From JAPLST01 sp964397565 (GTDB lineage: Bacteria > Auribacterota > UBA3054 > JAPLST01), in assembly GCA_964397565.1 (NCBI GenBank), contig CAYNJC010000042.1, positions 1-34,252 of the forward strand: a stretch of 34,252 nt of DNA, written 5' to 3'. A model generated the notes under the pieces. The model was not told the origin of the DNA, searched no databases, and saw only the letters and a program-made list of their open reading frames with translations. The position numbers and the translations under genes are program-made. Position 1 is the first letter of the stretch; each line of letters starts with the position of its first letter. Positions 21,269 to 28,873 of this stretch are shown here, piece after piece.

Positions 21269-21300
21269 TGAAGAAGATCACAATTCACACGGAGAGTAGT

Positions 21301-22230
21301 ATGAGTGATTTCGCTAATAATATGTGGGTTCTGCTGTTTGTGTTTTCTTTTCGTCTTTGCGCAGAGACCCAGCAATGGGCAACAGTGAACTATGTGGCAA
21401 TTCAAGATTGGACCGCGCCGGTTGTAACGGCGAGCGTACCTGTTGAGAACACGTGGCAAACGTTTCTGGAAAGTGATCGCAACGCAGGACGCAATTGTGT
21501 TAGGCTGACCAATCTAATGACCAGTGCGTCGCTCATTGTGGAAGCCGTATGTGAAAGCTACCCTGCCATAAAGCAATACAATAGTTCGAACTTGCATGAA
21601 ATAGTAGAGAGGAACTATGAAAACCTAAGTAAGATGCGCATAAAACGCATTCTTGGTTCGCGCTGGTCGGAGGATGAAACGCGCGCAAGATTGAGTTGTT
21701 CAAATAACACGCTATATCTTTTCGTAGCACATCGCCCGGCTGTAGACAGCGGTGTAGTTAATAATCCTTGGCTCATCCTCGGCAATGAGTATATGCTGTG
21801 GCTGAAACCGCTGAATTTGAGCGATGAGAAATTCAGCCGCATTCAGTCTTACGCATATGAGCCCATCAATCGCAACGCGATATATGCAGCCTGCATTGGC
21901 AACAAGGGCTGCATTCCGATTGCTGAAAAGCGCCGCAGCCTTCCCGTGCCGAGTTGCAGTACTGACACGACCAATATGCTTGCACAAATGGATCGCCACG
22001 CGGCTGAATACAGACATGCGTACTATATGAACAGCTACAATACTACGAACCTGAGTGATATTGTGAACGCGGTGCGACACCTGTCACGCGCAATGTCAGA
22101 CACCGCAGAAAAGCAAGCCGACGTTAATGAAGCCAAACGCTTGCTCAACGCTCCGAAAAACATCAACATGGAAGCGTTGACTGTGACACAGCACTTCATA
22201 TTCGTGGACTATGCAGTGCCAGAAAAATGA
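21301..22230 (+). CDS. Exported protein of unknown function
   Basis: A 309-residue protein not recognised from any family. ATG 21301 has GGAGAG a few bases upstream. The N-terminus (NNMWVLLFVFSFRLCA before ETQQW) looks like a signal peptide cleaved near residue 21. The rest is mixed alpha/beta with several Tyr/Asn-rich patches, six or more cysteines (for example RNCVRL, LSCSNN, YAACIGNKGCIP) and no repeats. The cysteines suggest disulfides in the periplasm or outside. A longer frame from 21205 would include the upstream hairpin and is not favoured. The base composition is more AT-rich than its neighbours, a hint of acquisition. It is followed at once (ATGA overlap) by a small membrane protein. 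Confidence 0.7.
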   Translation: MSDFANNMWVLLFVFSFRLCAETQQWATVNYVAIQDWTAPVVTASVPVENTWQTFLESDRNAGRNCVRLTNLMTSASLIVEAVCESYPAIKQYNSSNLHEIVERNYENLSKMRIKRILGSRWSEDETRARLSCSNNTLYLFVAHRPAVDSGVVNNPWLILGNEYMLWLKPLNLSDEKFSRIQSYAYEPINRNAIYAACIGNKGCIPIAEKRRSLPVPSCSTDTTNMLAQMDRHAAEYRHAYYMNSYNTTNLSDIVNAVRHLSRAMSDTAEKQADVNEAKRLLNAPKNINMEALTVTQHFIFVDYAVPEK

Positions 22231-22448
22231 GCAGGTATGGCAATTGCCGCCACACTCAGGGCATCATGCGCCACTGCAAAAACAACAAGATCAACAAACT
22301 CCGTATTTTTGTTGGCATGCCAATCTTGAGCTGGGCCGGCTGGTGGCTTGGCGCGCAAATCCGCGTCATGACTGCCTTCATTGTCAGCATTGGCAGTATG
22401 CTCGGCGTCTATCTTGGCTGGCGCATCAACCGCGATTATTTGAGCTGA
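22227..22448 (+). CDS. Small two-helix membrane protein
   Basis: A 73-residue frame whose ATG overlaps the TGA of the preceding gene (ATGA), suggesting coupling. A start at ATG 22266 is also possible. After a basic N-terminus, two hydrophobic segments (about IFVGMPILSWAGWWLGA and MTAFIVSIGSMLGVYLGW) are joined by a short turn, and the protein ends RINRDYLS. The GWWLG and GVYLGWRINRDY pattern is like small conserved hypothetical membrane proteins seen widely in bacteria. Function unknown. Confidence 0.65.
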   Translation: MSRYGNCRHTQGIMRHCKNNKINKLRIFVGMPILSWAGWWLGAQIRVMTAFIVSIGSMLGVYLGWRINRDYLS

Positions 22449-22468
22449 CGCACGCCACGGGCGCTGAC

Positions 22469-22855
22469 TTACTGCGCGGCCGTGCCGTCGTCGACCTTGG
22501 CCACCCACGCGCGCGCGGCATCCAACTGGGCTGCAGAGAAGTGTTTGACTTGGGCGGCCACGAAATGCGCGGTGATGTGCTCGGCCACGGCGCCCAGCGG
22601 CGAGTCGGTGACCACCGCGACTTTGCGCACGTTCTTGTGATGGTCGCGCACGAAGCGGAAATGGCGCACGGCCGCGCCGAGGTTTTCCCAGCCGGGAAAG
22701 TGCGGGACTTCAAGGATCAGGCCGTGCAAGCTGCCGTACTGCTCGATGAACGGATCGACCACGCCGGCGATTTGGTCGAAGTCTTGGGCGCGTAGCGGGC
22801 CGGTCGGGCGCACATGCAGGACGGCGTGTTGCTGGTCAAGGGTAAAGTCAATCAT
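22469..22855 (-). CDS. SpoIIAA/STAS-like protein
   Basis: A 128-residue protein matching the SpoIIAA-like (STAS superfamily) single-domain group. The typical pieces are HVRPTGPLRAQDFDQIAGVV, SLHGLILEVPHFPGWENLGA, RKVAVVTDSPLGAVAEHITA and VKHFSAAQLDAARAWV. These proteins are small alpha/beta folds with unknown ligand; the phosphorylatable serine of true anti-anti-sigma factors is not evident. ATG 22855 has AAGGAG eight bases upstream. It is convergent with the small membrane protein and divergent from the Sel1/CPBP gene. Confidence 0.82.
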   Translation of the reverse strand: MIDFTLDQQHAVLHVRPTGPLRAQDFDQIAGVVDPFIEQYGSLHGLILEVPHFPGWENLGAAVRHFRFVRDHHKNVRKVAVVTDSPLGAVAEHITAHFVAAQVKHFSAAQLDAARAWVAKVDDGTAAQ

Positions 22856-22922
22856 GGGGCATGCTCCTTATTTTTATACAATTGTACTGGATCATACCCG
22901 GTGCGTCAAGCCAAAAATGCGG

Positions 22923-22951
22923 TTGACGCAGGTCGCTGTATTTCATACAAT
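22923..22951 (+). promoter_or_regulatory. Promoter of the Sel1-CPBP gene
   Basis: TTGACG (22923-22928), a 17-base spacer and TACAAT (22946-22951). The predicted start is near 22958, so the mRNA would have only about seven bases before ATG 22965. Confidence 0.7.
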
Positions 22952-22964
22952 GCCACGCAGACGC

Positions 22965-24650
22965 ATGACCGCACAACCGAAACATCTTGTTCGACTTTCG
23001 CTCATCATGGGTGTCGTTGCATGTGCCGTGAGCGGCGCAACGCCGGGCGTGATCGATGCACTCGACCGCGCCGCCGTATGTGCCTTTTTGCATGCAGCAG
23101 CGAGCAACGGTGTCGTGGATGCAATGTACGAACTGGGCTGGATGTATGAAAGCGGAGATGGTGTTGCCACAAATGAAGTCGCGGCGTTCACATGGTATTA
23201 TTCGGCCGCAACCAGCGGCTATGCCGATGCGCAAATGAAGATTGGTTGGTGCTACGACAATGGCGTCGGCGTCAGCCAAGACGTTCAGGCAGCATACCAT
23301 TGGTACCGTGCGGCTGCGGAGAGCGGTCTGCCGCGCGCGCAACGGGTGGTGGGCTATTGCCATGAATATGGCGAGGGCACCACGCAAGATTACTCGGCGG
23401 CAGTCGCATGGTATCTTGCCGCCGCCACGCAAAGCTATGCGGTGGCTGAGTTCGACATGGGGCATCTCTACTACTTGGGGCGCGGCGTGCCCAGAGACGA
23501 CACCCAGGCTTTCGCATGGTTCTTGAAAGCGGCGCAGCACGGGCATGCACGGGCGTGCTTGGTGGTGGCCGACAGTTATGAAGAAGGCTGCGGTGTGAAA
23601 GAGGACCGGCAAAAGGCGCGGCACTGGTACCAACGCGCCGCGCGCCACGGCATCACGGAAGCCCATCTCAAGCTCGGATTGGCTTATCTCACCGGCGTGG
23701 ATGCGACGCCCGATTATGACAAGGCCCTGACACATCTGCAGGCCGTGACCCGCGCCCACGATGCTGAGATCAATGAGCTCGCCGGTGCCTGGCTTTGCCT
23801 GGGCGGCATTCATCTCATGCAAGGTGACGCCAGCAAGGCGGGCACCGCGCTGCAGCGCGCATGGGCCTGCCTGCCGGCAACCGTGCGCAGAGCTGGTTTT
23901 GTTGCCGCGGTGTTTGCGACCGGCGGGGTGCTGAGTTTGCTTCTGCCGTTTGTACTGCTGACAGGCCGGCGGCAGACGGCAACCACATGGTGCATGACGG
24001 ATGCGGTGCTGATCATGCTGTTGTTTGGCGTGGGGCAGGTTTGTGCGTCACTGGCGATCTTTGTGCCACTCGGAACCGCCACGCCGATGCTGCTGCGCGC
24101 CATTGTCTGGACCACTCTGGCGAACGGCATGGTGGTGTTGATTGGTGCGTGGATTGCATGGTGCCGCGGATGGAATGTGGCCGATGCGCTCGGTCTGACG
24201 CGCGTGGCGTGGCGCCCGCTGCTGGCCACAGTGGCCGGTGGTTATGCCGTGGTGCTGCTGGGCAATGTTGGCTACGTTGGCCTGCTAAAGGCGTTTGGCA
24301 TCACGCTCAAGCCGCAAGCGCTGCGCGAGTTGATCGCCTTATGCCACGGACCGCTGGCGGTCAGCACCATTCTGGTGTGTGGCGGCGTGCTGCTGCCGGT
24401 GTGCGAAGAGCTCATTTTCCGAAGTGTCCTCTACCCGGGACTGCGTTCGCGCCTGGGGGTGCACGCGGCGCTGATCGTGTCTGCGCTGGTGTTTGCCGCC
24501 GTGCACCTGGAACTGCAATATCTGGTGCCGTTGGCGGTGTTTGGCTTGGTGCTGGCCGTGACGCGTGAGCGCACGCGCAGCGTCGTGCCGGCGTGCATCA
24601 TTCATGTGCTGAACAATTCCATCATGCTGGGCATCACGCTGTACCAGTGA
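22965..24650 (+). CDS. Sel1-repeat protein fused to a CPBP-family intramembrane protease
   Basis: A 561-residue fusion. A signal/anchor helix (LVRLSLIMGVVACAVSG, residues 8-25) precedes about six Sel1-like repeats (residues 35-255, for example AMYELGWMYESGDGVATNEV and AQMKIGWCYDNGVGVSQDV). The second half has seven or eight helices and the CPBP (Rce1-like) motifs: EELIFR at 481-486 (catalytic Glu pair and Arg), H514 in AAVHLE, and HVLNNS at 547-552. CPBP enzymes cut in the membrane and are often linked to bacteriocin immunity or protein maturation; Sel1 repeats bind proteins. The fusion suggests substrate selection outside the membrane. ATG 22965 is used because the promoter -10 overlaps the earlier ATG at 22950. 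Confidence 0.85.
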   Translation: MTAQPKHLVRLSLIMGVVACAVSGATPGVIDALDRAAVCAFLHAAASNGVVDAMYELGWMYESGDGVATNEVAAFTWYYSAATSGYADAQMKIGWCYDNGVGVSQDVQAAYHWYRAAAESGLPRAQRVVGYCHEYGEGTTQDYSAAVAWYLAAATQSYAVAEFDMGHLYYLGRGVPRDDTQAFAWFLKAAQHGHARACLVVADSYEEGCGVKEDRQKARHWYQRAARHGITEAHLKLGLAYLTGVDATPDYDKALTHLQAVTRAHDAEINELAGAWLCLGGIHLMQGDASKAGTALQRAWACLPATVRRAGFVAAVFATGGVLSLLLPFVLLTGRRQTATTWCMTDAVLIMLLFGVGQVCASLAIFVPLGTATPMLLRAIVWTTLANGMVVLIGAWIAWCRGWNVADALGLTRVAWRPLLATVAGGYAVVLLGNVGYVGLLKAFGITLKPQALRELIALCHGPLAVSTILVCGGVLLPVCEELIFRSVLYPGLRSRLGVHAALIVSALVFAAVHLELQYLVPLAVFGLVLAVTRERTRSVVPACIIHVLNNSIMLGITLYQ

Positions 24651-24744
24651 TGCCGGGCACTCCACCAGCAAGAATCTCGGCCCTTTTCCTAAGTGGCAAG
24701 ATTTGTGGTTGGTACGGTCAGAACTTAACCATTGTTTTGTGCTT

Positions 24745-25257
24745 ATGAAAACCCGCGCATCTCTTTATGAGGGTGTTGCCAGTATAATTGCGCTGCTATT
24801 GGCGCTTGCTCTCGGTGTTGCCGTCCGTCTCTCTGCGGAATTGAAGATGGAACTTCCGGGACTTGAATGGGTAATGTGGGCAATGGTTGGCATAACGGTG
24901 TTCTGCTTTGGCATGCTATACCTTTTTTGCCCGAGAACATATTTCCCCGTGCTGCGCTGGCGTAAGGTCACACTCATTGTCAGCGCGTCTATAGCCATGC
25001 TCCACACGTTAGTCATCGTTTATGCGGCGATTATGGCTTACCGTTATGATACTATGTGGCTGCTTACGGCTGACATTTTGGATAATCAGATCTGTTTTTT
25101 TCTTGTCCTGTTTCCATCGCGCTCTTTCTGGACCGACGTGGGAGCATATCTCATTATGGGCGGCTTGTGGTATGCATGTGCCGTTGTATGTGGCGCACGG
25201 CTTGTGGGGTTGATAGCGAAGTCATGCTGCTTTATTTCGGAACGGTTACGCAGCTAG
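24745..25257 (+). CDS. Membrane protein of unknown function
   Basis: A 170-residue protein with about four membrane helices: GVASIIALLLALALGVAVRL (near residue 10), WVMWAMVGITVFCFGMLYLF (near 42), VTLIVSASIAMLHTLVIVYA (near 72) and YLIMGGLWYACAVVCGARLV (near 135). A loop with DNQICFFLVLFPSR lies between the last two. No family is recognised and no catalytic motif is visible. ATG 24745 is the likely start, with no clear ribosome-binding site. The gene is 94 bases after the Sel1/CPBP gene in the same direction and is followed by a paired terminator region. Composition is AT-richer than the flanks. Confidence 0.6.
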   Translation: MKTRASLYEGVASIIALLLALALGVAVRLSAELKMELPGLEWVMWAMVGITVFCFGMLYLFCPRTYFPVLRWRKVTLIVSASIAMLHTLVIVYAAIMAYRYDTMWLLTADILDNQICFFLVLFPSRSFWTDVGAYLIMGGLWYACAVVCGARLVGLIAKSCCFISERLRS

Positions 25258-25302
25258 TGCCATTCAGCAGAGAAAAACCATGTGGACGATTGTGTAATCT
25301 GC

Positions 25303-25321
25303 CCGCGACCAGCGGTCGCGG
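25303..25321. terminator. Hairpin between convergent genes (first)
   Basis: CCGCGACC (25303-25310) and GGTCGCGG (25314-25321) form a perfect 8-bp stem with a 3-nt loop, in the gap between the convergent membrane-protein gene and hcp. Confidence 0.55.
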
Positions 25322-25331
25322 CCACAATACC

Positions 25332-25364
25332 CAACGCGGCGCGGGGTTTGCCCGCGCCGCGTTG
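25332..25364. terminator. Very long hairpin between convergent genes (second)
   Basis: CAACGCGGCGCGGG (25332-25345) and CCCGCGCCGCGTTG (25351-25364) form a perfect 14-bp stem with a 5-nt loop. It lies 27 bases beyond the hcp stop. It lacks a T-run on either side but probably blocks transcription from both directions. The GCGGCGC core resembles that of the terminator at 10002-10030. Confidence 0.7.
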
Positions 25365-25391
25365 CGAATGAATAGGTGAGGCCGTTCGAGA

Positions 25392-27047
25392 CTAGTTGTG
25401 CAGGATTGCGCGCAGGTCCTCGTCCGGGGTTGTGATCGGCTTGATCCCGAATTTCTCGACCAGAATGTTCAGCGCGGCGGGCGTGACAAACGCCGGCAGC
25501 GACGGGCCGAGCCGGATGTTCTTGATGCCCAGATGCAGCAGCGTCAGCAGGATACAGACGGCTTTCTGCTCGTACCACGAGAGCACCATCGAGAGTGGCA
25601 GATCGTTGACGCCACAGTTGAACGCGCCGGCCAGCGCGACCGCGATTTGAATCGCCGAGTAGGCGTCGTTGCACTGGCCGCAATCGAGCAGGCGCGGGAT
25701 GCCGCCAATCGTGCCGAAGTCCAGCTTGTTGAAACGATATTTGCCGCAGGCCAGCGTCAGAATCACGCAATCCTGCGGAACTTTCTGGGCCAACTCGGTG
25801 AAGTAATTGCGCCCCGACTTGGCGCCGTCGCAGCCGCCGATCAAGAAGAAGTGTTTGATCGCGCCCTTCTTGACGGCCTCAATGACCGTGCCGGCCACGC
25901 TCATGACCGTGTTGTGCGCAAAGCCAATGGTGATGGTCTTTTCGGGCGCATCGGCGGTGAAGCCCGGCGCGGCCAGCGCGGCGGCGATGACCGGCGCGAA
26001 ATTGCGGTCGGCAATGTGCGTCACGCCCGGCCAGGCGACCAGCCCGCTGGTGAAGATGCGTGCCTTGTATGATTCTTGTGGCTTTTGAATGCAATTGGTC
26101 GTCATCAGGATCGGGCCGGGGAATTCATTGAATTCCTTTTGCTGATCCTGCCATGCGCCGCCGTAGTTGCCGACCAGATGCTTGTGTTTTTTCAAGCCGG
26201 GGTAGGCCAGACACGGCAGCATTTCGCCGTGGGTGTAAACGTTGATACCCTTGCCGGCGGTCTGTTGCAGCAACGCATCGAGATCCTTCAGATCGTGGCC
26301 GGAGACGAGCATGCACTTGCCCTTGACCGGCGTAACGCGCACGACGGTCGGCTCGGGATGGCCGTAGGCGCCGGTGTTGGCCTTGTCAAGCATGCCCATG
26401 ACGGTGAGGTTCACCTCGCCGACTTTGAGCGCCAGGCCGAGCAGGTCGCCGAGCGCCGGCTGCGGATTGGTCAAGGCGTGCAGCGCCTCATGGAAGAAGG
26501 CGTAGACGTTGTCGTCTTCGACGCCGAGCACGTGGGCATGATCAGTATACGCGGCCGTGCCTTTCAAACCGTAGGTGACCAGCTCGATCAAGCCGGTGAT
26601 ATCGTCGCCGAGGGTTTGCTTGCGGTGCTCGACGCCGACCTCGAGCGCTTGCTTGAGCAGGCCGGCGTCATCGGCGGCGGGCTGCCACGTGGCGGGGCCA
26701 TTCAACGTCTCGGGCTTTGCGCCGACTTTCTTGCAGGCAACCTCGTAGAGGGCCTTGGCCGTGTCGCGCAAGGTGGCGGCACGGCGGATCAGGGCCGTGA
26801 TGCGCGCGGCGTCGAAGTTGACGTTGGTGATCGTGGTGAACAAGGCCTCGACGACAAACAGGTCAACCTTGTGATCTTTGGCGCCGAGTGTGCGCGCGAG
26901 ATGGGCATAACTGGCGATGCCCTTGGTGGCATGCACCAGCAAGTCTTGCAGTGCGGCCGTCGTCGGGTCTTTGCCACAGACGCCGTGGGCGGTGCAGCCG
27001 GTGCCCTTCGCGGTTTGTTCACATTGATAACAGAACATGGTGCTCAT
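25392..27047 (-). CDS. hcp: Hydroxylamine reductase / hybrid cluster protein (prismane protein)
   Basis: A 551-residue Hcp. It carries a 4Fe-4S and a hybrid Fe-S-O cluster and acts in nitric oxide and hydroxylamine metabolism and protein nitrosylation. The N-terminal cluster ligands are C6-x2-C9-x8-C18-x5-C24 (MSTMFCYQCEQTAKGTGC), the spacing of the anaerobe-type protein. Hybrid-cluster ligands are visible later: SGHDLKDLDALL (His), THGEMLPCLAYP (Glu), IGGCDGAKSG, TLACGKYRFN and LDCGQCNDA. ATG 27047 has AAGGAG eight bases upstream. It is the last gene of the rrf2-ferredoxin-cupin-hcp operon, after a 78-base gap with a 9-bp tandem repeat. Confidence 0.97.
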   Translation of the reverse strand: MSTMFCYQCEQTAKGTGCTAHGVCGKDPTTAALQDLLVHATKGIASYAHLARTLGAKDHKVDLFVVEALFTTITNVNFDAARITALIRRAATLRDTAKALYEVACKKVGAKPETLNGPATWQPAADDAGLLKQALEVGVEHRKQTLGDDITGLIELVTYGLKGTAAYTDHAHVLGVEDDNVYAFFHEALHALTNPQPALGDLLGLALKVGEVNLTVMGMLDKANTGAYGHPEPTVVRVTPVKGKCMLVSGHDLKDLDALLQQTAGKGINVYTHGEMLPCLAYPGLKKHKHLVGNYGGAWQDQQKEFNEFPGPILMTTNCIQKPQESYKARIFTSGLVAWPGVTHIADRNFAPVIAAALAAPGFTADAPEKTITIGFAHNTVMSVAGTVIEAVKKGAIKHFFLIGGCDGAKSGRNYFTELAQKVPQDCVILTLACGKYRFNKLDFGTIGGIPRLLDCGQCNDAYSAIQIAVALAGAFNCGVNDLPLSMVLSWYEQKAVCILLTLLHLGIKNIRLGPSLPAFVTPAALNILVEKFGIKPITTPDEDLRAILHN

Positions 27048-27080
27048 TGTTGTGCTCCTTTCTTGGATTGGGTGAAGAAT

Positions 27081-27125
27081 TGGACGAGTCGGACAAGTCA
27101 GACATGTCGGACGGGTCGGACATAG
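27081..27125 (-). repeat. CGGACAAGT 9-bp tandem repeat between cupin and hcp
   Basis: Five degenerate 9-base units: TGGACGAGT, CGGACAAGT, CAGACATGT, CGGACGGGT and CGGACATAG. The repeat abuts the stop codon of the cupin gene and ends upstream of the hcp ribosome-binding site. The unit is close to the TGGACGGAG repeat inside fmdB. Confidence 0.8.
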
Positions 27126-27512
27126 TTATGCGCGGGCCATGGTTAGCAGCATCTTGAATTGCGACTGGGCGCGCACGGCATGCGGCACGTTGGCCGGCAT
27201 GACGATCACGCCGCCGGCCGCGAGTGCGTGCGGCGTGCCGCCGATGCTGATGGTCGCGCGACCATCCAGCAGTTGGACCATCGCGTGAAACGGCGCGGAA
27301 TGCTCGCTCAAGCTTTGGTCGGCGTCAAACGCGAACAACGTAACCGTGCAGCCGGCGGTCTCAACCAGGGTGCGGCTGACGACCGCGTGCGGCTGGTAGT
27401 CGAGCAAGGCGCCCAGCGTGGCGGGCGTGCCGAGCACGGCGTCATCAACGTGGCCGTGCTGTTGGTCGGCCTGCGCAGCCGCGGTGCATTTGTGGGAACA
27501 GGCTTTACTCAT
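27126..27512 (-). CDS. Small cupin-domain protein
   Basis: A 128-residue single-domain cupin. After a Cys/Ala-rich start (MSKACSHKCTAAAQADQQHG), cupin motif 1 is represented by ADQSLSEHSAPFHAMVQLLDG and motif 2 by PANVPHAVRAQSQF. Two to three histidines and a glutamate in these strands could bind a metal. ATG 27512 overlaps the stop of the ferredoxin gene by eight bases (ATGAGTAA), so it is translationally coupled. A longer frame to 27701 lies inside the ferredoxin gene and is rejected. It is a conserved-looking partner in an hcp operon; a sensing or metal-related role in NO stress is inference. Confidence 0.85.
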   Translation of the reverse strand: MSKACSHKCTAAAQADQQHGHVDDAVLGTPATLGALLDYQPHAVVSRTLVETAGCTVTLFAFDADQSLSEHSAPFHAMVQLLDGRATISIGGTPHALAAGGVIVMPANVPHAVRAQSQFKMLLTMARA

Positions 27513-28335
27513 GGAGTGTGCCCTCGAGGGTGATGGTGATGTCACGGACGGGAATGGCCGAGCCCGCTTGTTTCTGCGCGGCGTCGACCAAGCGGCGCAC
27601 GCCGAAACAGCACGGGACTTCCATGTGCGCGACCGTGATGGATTGAATATGTTGCGTGCTGAAAATGGCGGCCAGTTTGGCGAGATACTGCTCCTGGTCA
27701 TGATCGAGTTTCGGACAGAGCATGATCAGCGTTTTGCCGCGCAGCAGCTCATGGTGGAAATTGGCCAAGGCGAACGGGACGCAATCGGCGGCGATTAACA
27801 AATGGGCATTGGTGAAAAACGGCGCGGCCGGATTGAGCAAGTGCAGTTGAATCGGCCATTGGCGCAACTCGGAAGCGAGCACGGGTGTGGCGGCATCGGC
27901 GGTGGCCGGCGCGGCTTTGGTGCGGTCGCGCATACGCATGCCCGGGCAGCCGGCGGGCGGCGCGGCCGTTACCGGCGCAGCGTCCGCAGGCACGGGCAGG
28001 TTGTGGTTGCGCAGGTACGCGAGCGCCTGCTGGTGGAACTCCGTCTGCCCGTGATCGCGCAAATGAACAAGATGGGCTTTGATTACGTTCGGCCCGCCCT
28101 TGACGACATTTGCCATGACGGCGCGCTCATCGTACGGCGCGGCCTCGCGTTCTTCGATCGTGATCGCGCCTTCCGGGCAGGTGCCTAGGCATGCGCCCAA
28201 CCCGTCGCAGAACAGATCGCTGATCAGCCGCGCTTTGCCGTCAATCATCTGAATGGCGCCCTCGGGACAATTGGGGATGCACAAGCCACAGCCGGTGCAT
28301 TTGTCAGCATCAATCGTGATGACCTTACGCTTCAT
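27505..28335 (-). CDS. Two-cluster 4Fe-4S ferredoxin-like protein with a C-terminal domain
   Basis: A 276-residue protein. The N-terminal 65 residues are a ferredoxin-like domain with two cysteine motifs: DADKCTGCGLCIPNCPEGAI, and FCDGLGACLGTCPEGAITIEE, where spacing differs from the first. A linker (about 85-135) leads to CPGMRMRD. The C-terminal domain (about 160-275) has IQLHLLNPAAPFFTNAHLLI, LIMLCPKLDHDQEQYLAKLA and VAHMEVPCCFGVRRLV, as in ferredoxin-type proteins found next to hcp. It probably supplies electrons to Hcp in place of Hcr. ATG 28335 has AGGA nine bases upstream and overlaps the rrf2 3' end by 11 nt. Confidence 0.88.
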   Translation of the reverse strand: MKRKVITIDADKCTGCGLCIPNCPEGAIQMIDGKARLISDLFCDGLGACLGTCPEGAITIEEREAAPYDERAVMANVVKGGPNVIKAHLVHLRDHGQTEFHQQALAYLRNHNLPVPADAAPVTAAPPAGCPGMRMRDRTKAAPATADAATPVLASELRQWPIQLHLLNPAAPFFTNAHLLIAADCVPFALANFHHELLRGKTLIMLCPKLDHDQEQYLAKLAAIFSTQHIQSITVAHMEVPCCFGVRRLVDAAQKQAGSAIPVRDITITLEGTLHE

Positions 28336-28735
28336 CAAGGTCCTTGAGCAGGTGCGCGATGGTTATGCGCTGGAACTTGGCCAGCACCGTGCGTTCGATG
28401 TCCAGCAAGCGGTGGCGCAGGACGCAGGTGGCGCGATTATGGCACACTTTTTTGCGGAAGAGGCATTCGGTCATGTTCGGCGCGCCTTGGAACAATTTTA
28501 GGATGTCGGCCAGGCGCATGGTGCGCGGCGCGCGGGCGAGGGCCACGCCGCCGGTGATGCCTTCGCGCGTGGTGACATAGCCGGCCTGGGCGAGCGTCTG
28601 CACGATGGCGCGCAGGAATTGCAGCGGAATGCGCTCGGCCTCGGCGATGCGGCGGGCCGAGAGACGGCCGTCATGCTGGGCGAGGCGCAGCAGGGCGCGA
28701 ATGGCGTAGTCGGACTTTTTGGTCAGCAGCTTCAT
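28325..28735 (-). CDS. Rrf2-family transcriptional regulator with an Fe-S cysteine triad
   Basis: A 136-residue winged-helix regulator of the Rrf2 family (relatives IscR, NsrR, RsrR). The start MKLLTKKSDYAIRALLRLAQ and the helix-turn-helix ARRIAEAERIPLQFLRAIVQ are typical, followed by the wing YVTTREGITGGVALARAP. The cluster ligands are three cysteines in CLFRKKVCHNRATC (C-x6-C-x5-C), close to NsrR/IscR spacing. A role as NO- or redox-responsive repressor of its own operon is inferred from the gene order rrf2-ferredoxin-cupin-hcp. ATG 28735 is the family start; no Shine-Dalgarno is visible. The 51-nt leader begins with a hairpin (28763-28785). Confidence 0.92.
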   Translation of the reverse strand: MKLLTKKSDYAIRALLRLAQHDGRLSARRIAEAERIPLQFLRAIVQTLAQAGYVTTREGITGGVALARAPRTMRLADILKLFQGAPNMTECLFRKKVCHNRATCVLRHRLLDIERTVLAKFQRITIAHLLKDLDEA

Positions 28736-28762
28736 CAGCAGGAGCCGTGGGTGAACGGTAGT

Positions 28763-28785
28763 GTTGCCGGCCCGGCGCGGGCAAC
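28763..28785 (-). promoter_or_regulatory. 5'-end hairpin of the hcp-operon mRNA
   Basis: GTTGCC (28763-28768) and GGCAAC (28780-28785) form a 6-bp GC-rich stem that starts at about the first transcribed base. It may protect the mRNA 5' end or hinder initiation in the unregulated state. Confidence 0.4.
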
Positions 28786-28789
28786 TGAT

Positions 28790-28821
28790 ACTATTATAGT
28801 GTAAGTTTAGGCGTTTGTCAA
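28790..28821 (-). promoter_or_regulatory. Fully consensus promoter and operator-like palindrome of the rrf2-hcp operon
   Basis: On the minus strand TTGACA (28816-28821), a 17-base spacer and TATAAT (28793-28798) match the sigma-70 consensus exactly. The -10 is centred in an 11-base palindrome, ACTATTATAGT (28790-28800), where a bound regulator would block polymerase. A promoter this strong normally needs a repressor, and the first gene encodes one. Confidence 0.85.
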
Positions 28822-28857
28822 GTGTCATGGCAAAACAGGTTGCGCGCGTGGTGATTA

Positions 28858-28866
28858 TGGTATACT
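28858..28866 (+). promoter_or_regulatory. Extended -10 promoter of the CotH gene
   Basis: TGG-TATACT with the hexamer at 28861-28866. No good -35 is seen. The A of ATG 28874 is eight bases downstream, so the mRNA is predicted to be leaderless. The sequence TATGGTATACT is close to those at 9762 and 13086. Confidence 0.6.
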
Positions 28867-28873
28867 AGCATTG

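Noticed and set aside
27081..27125. CRISPR array
   Set aside because: Units are 9 bp, contiguous and degenerate, with no spacers and no cas genes. The other repeats fail in the same way.
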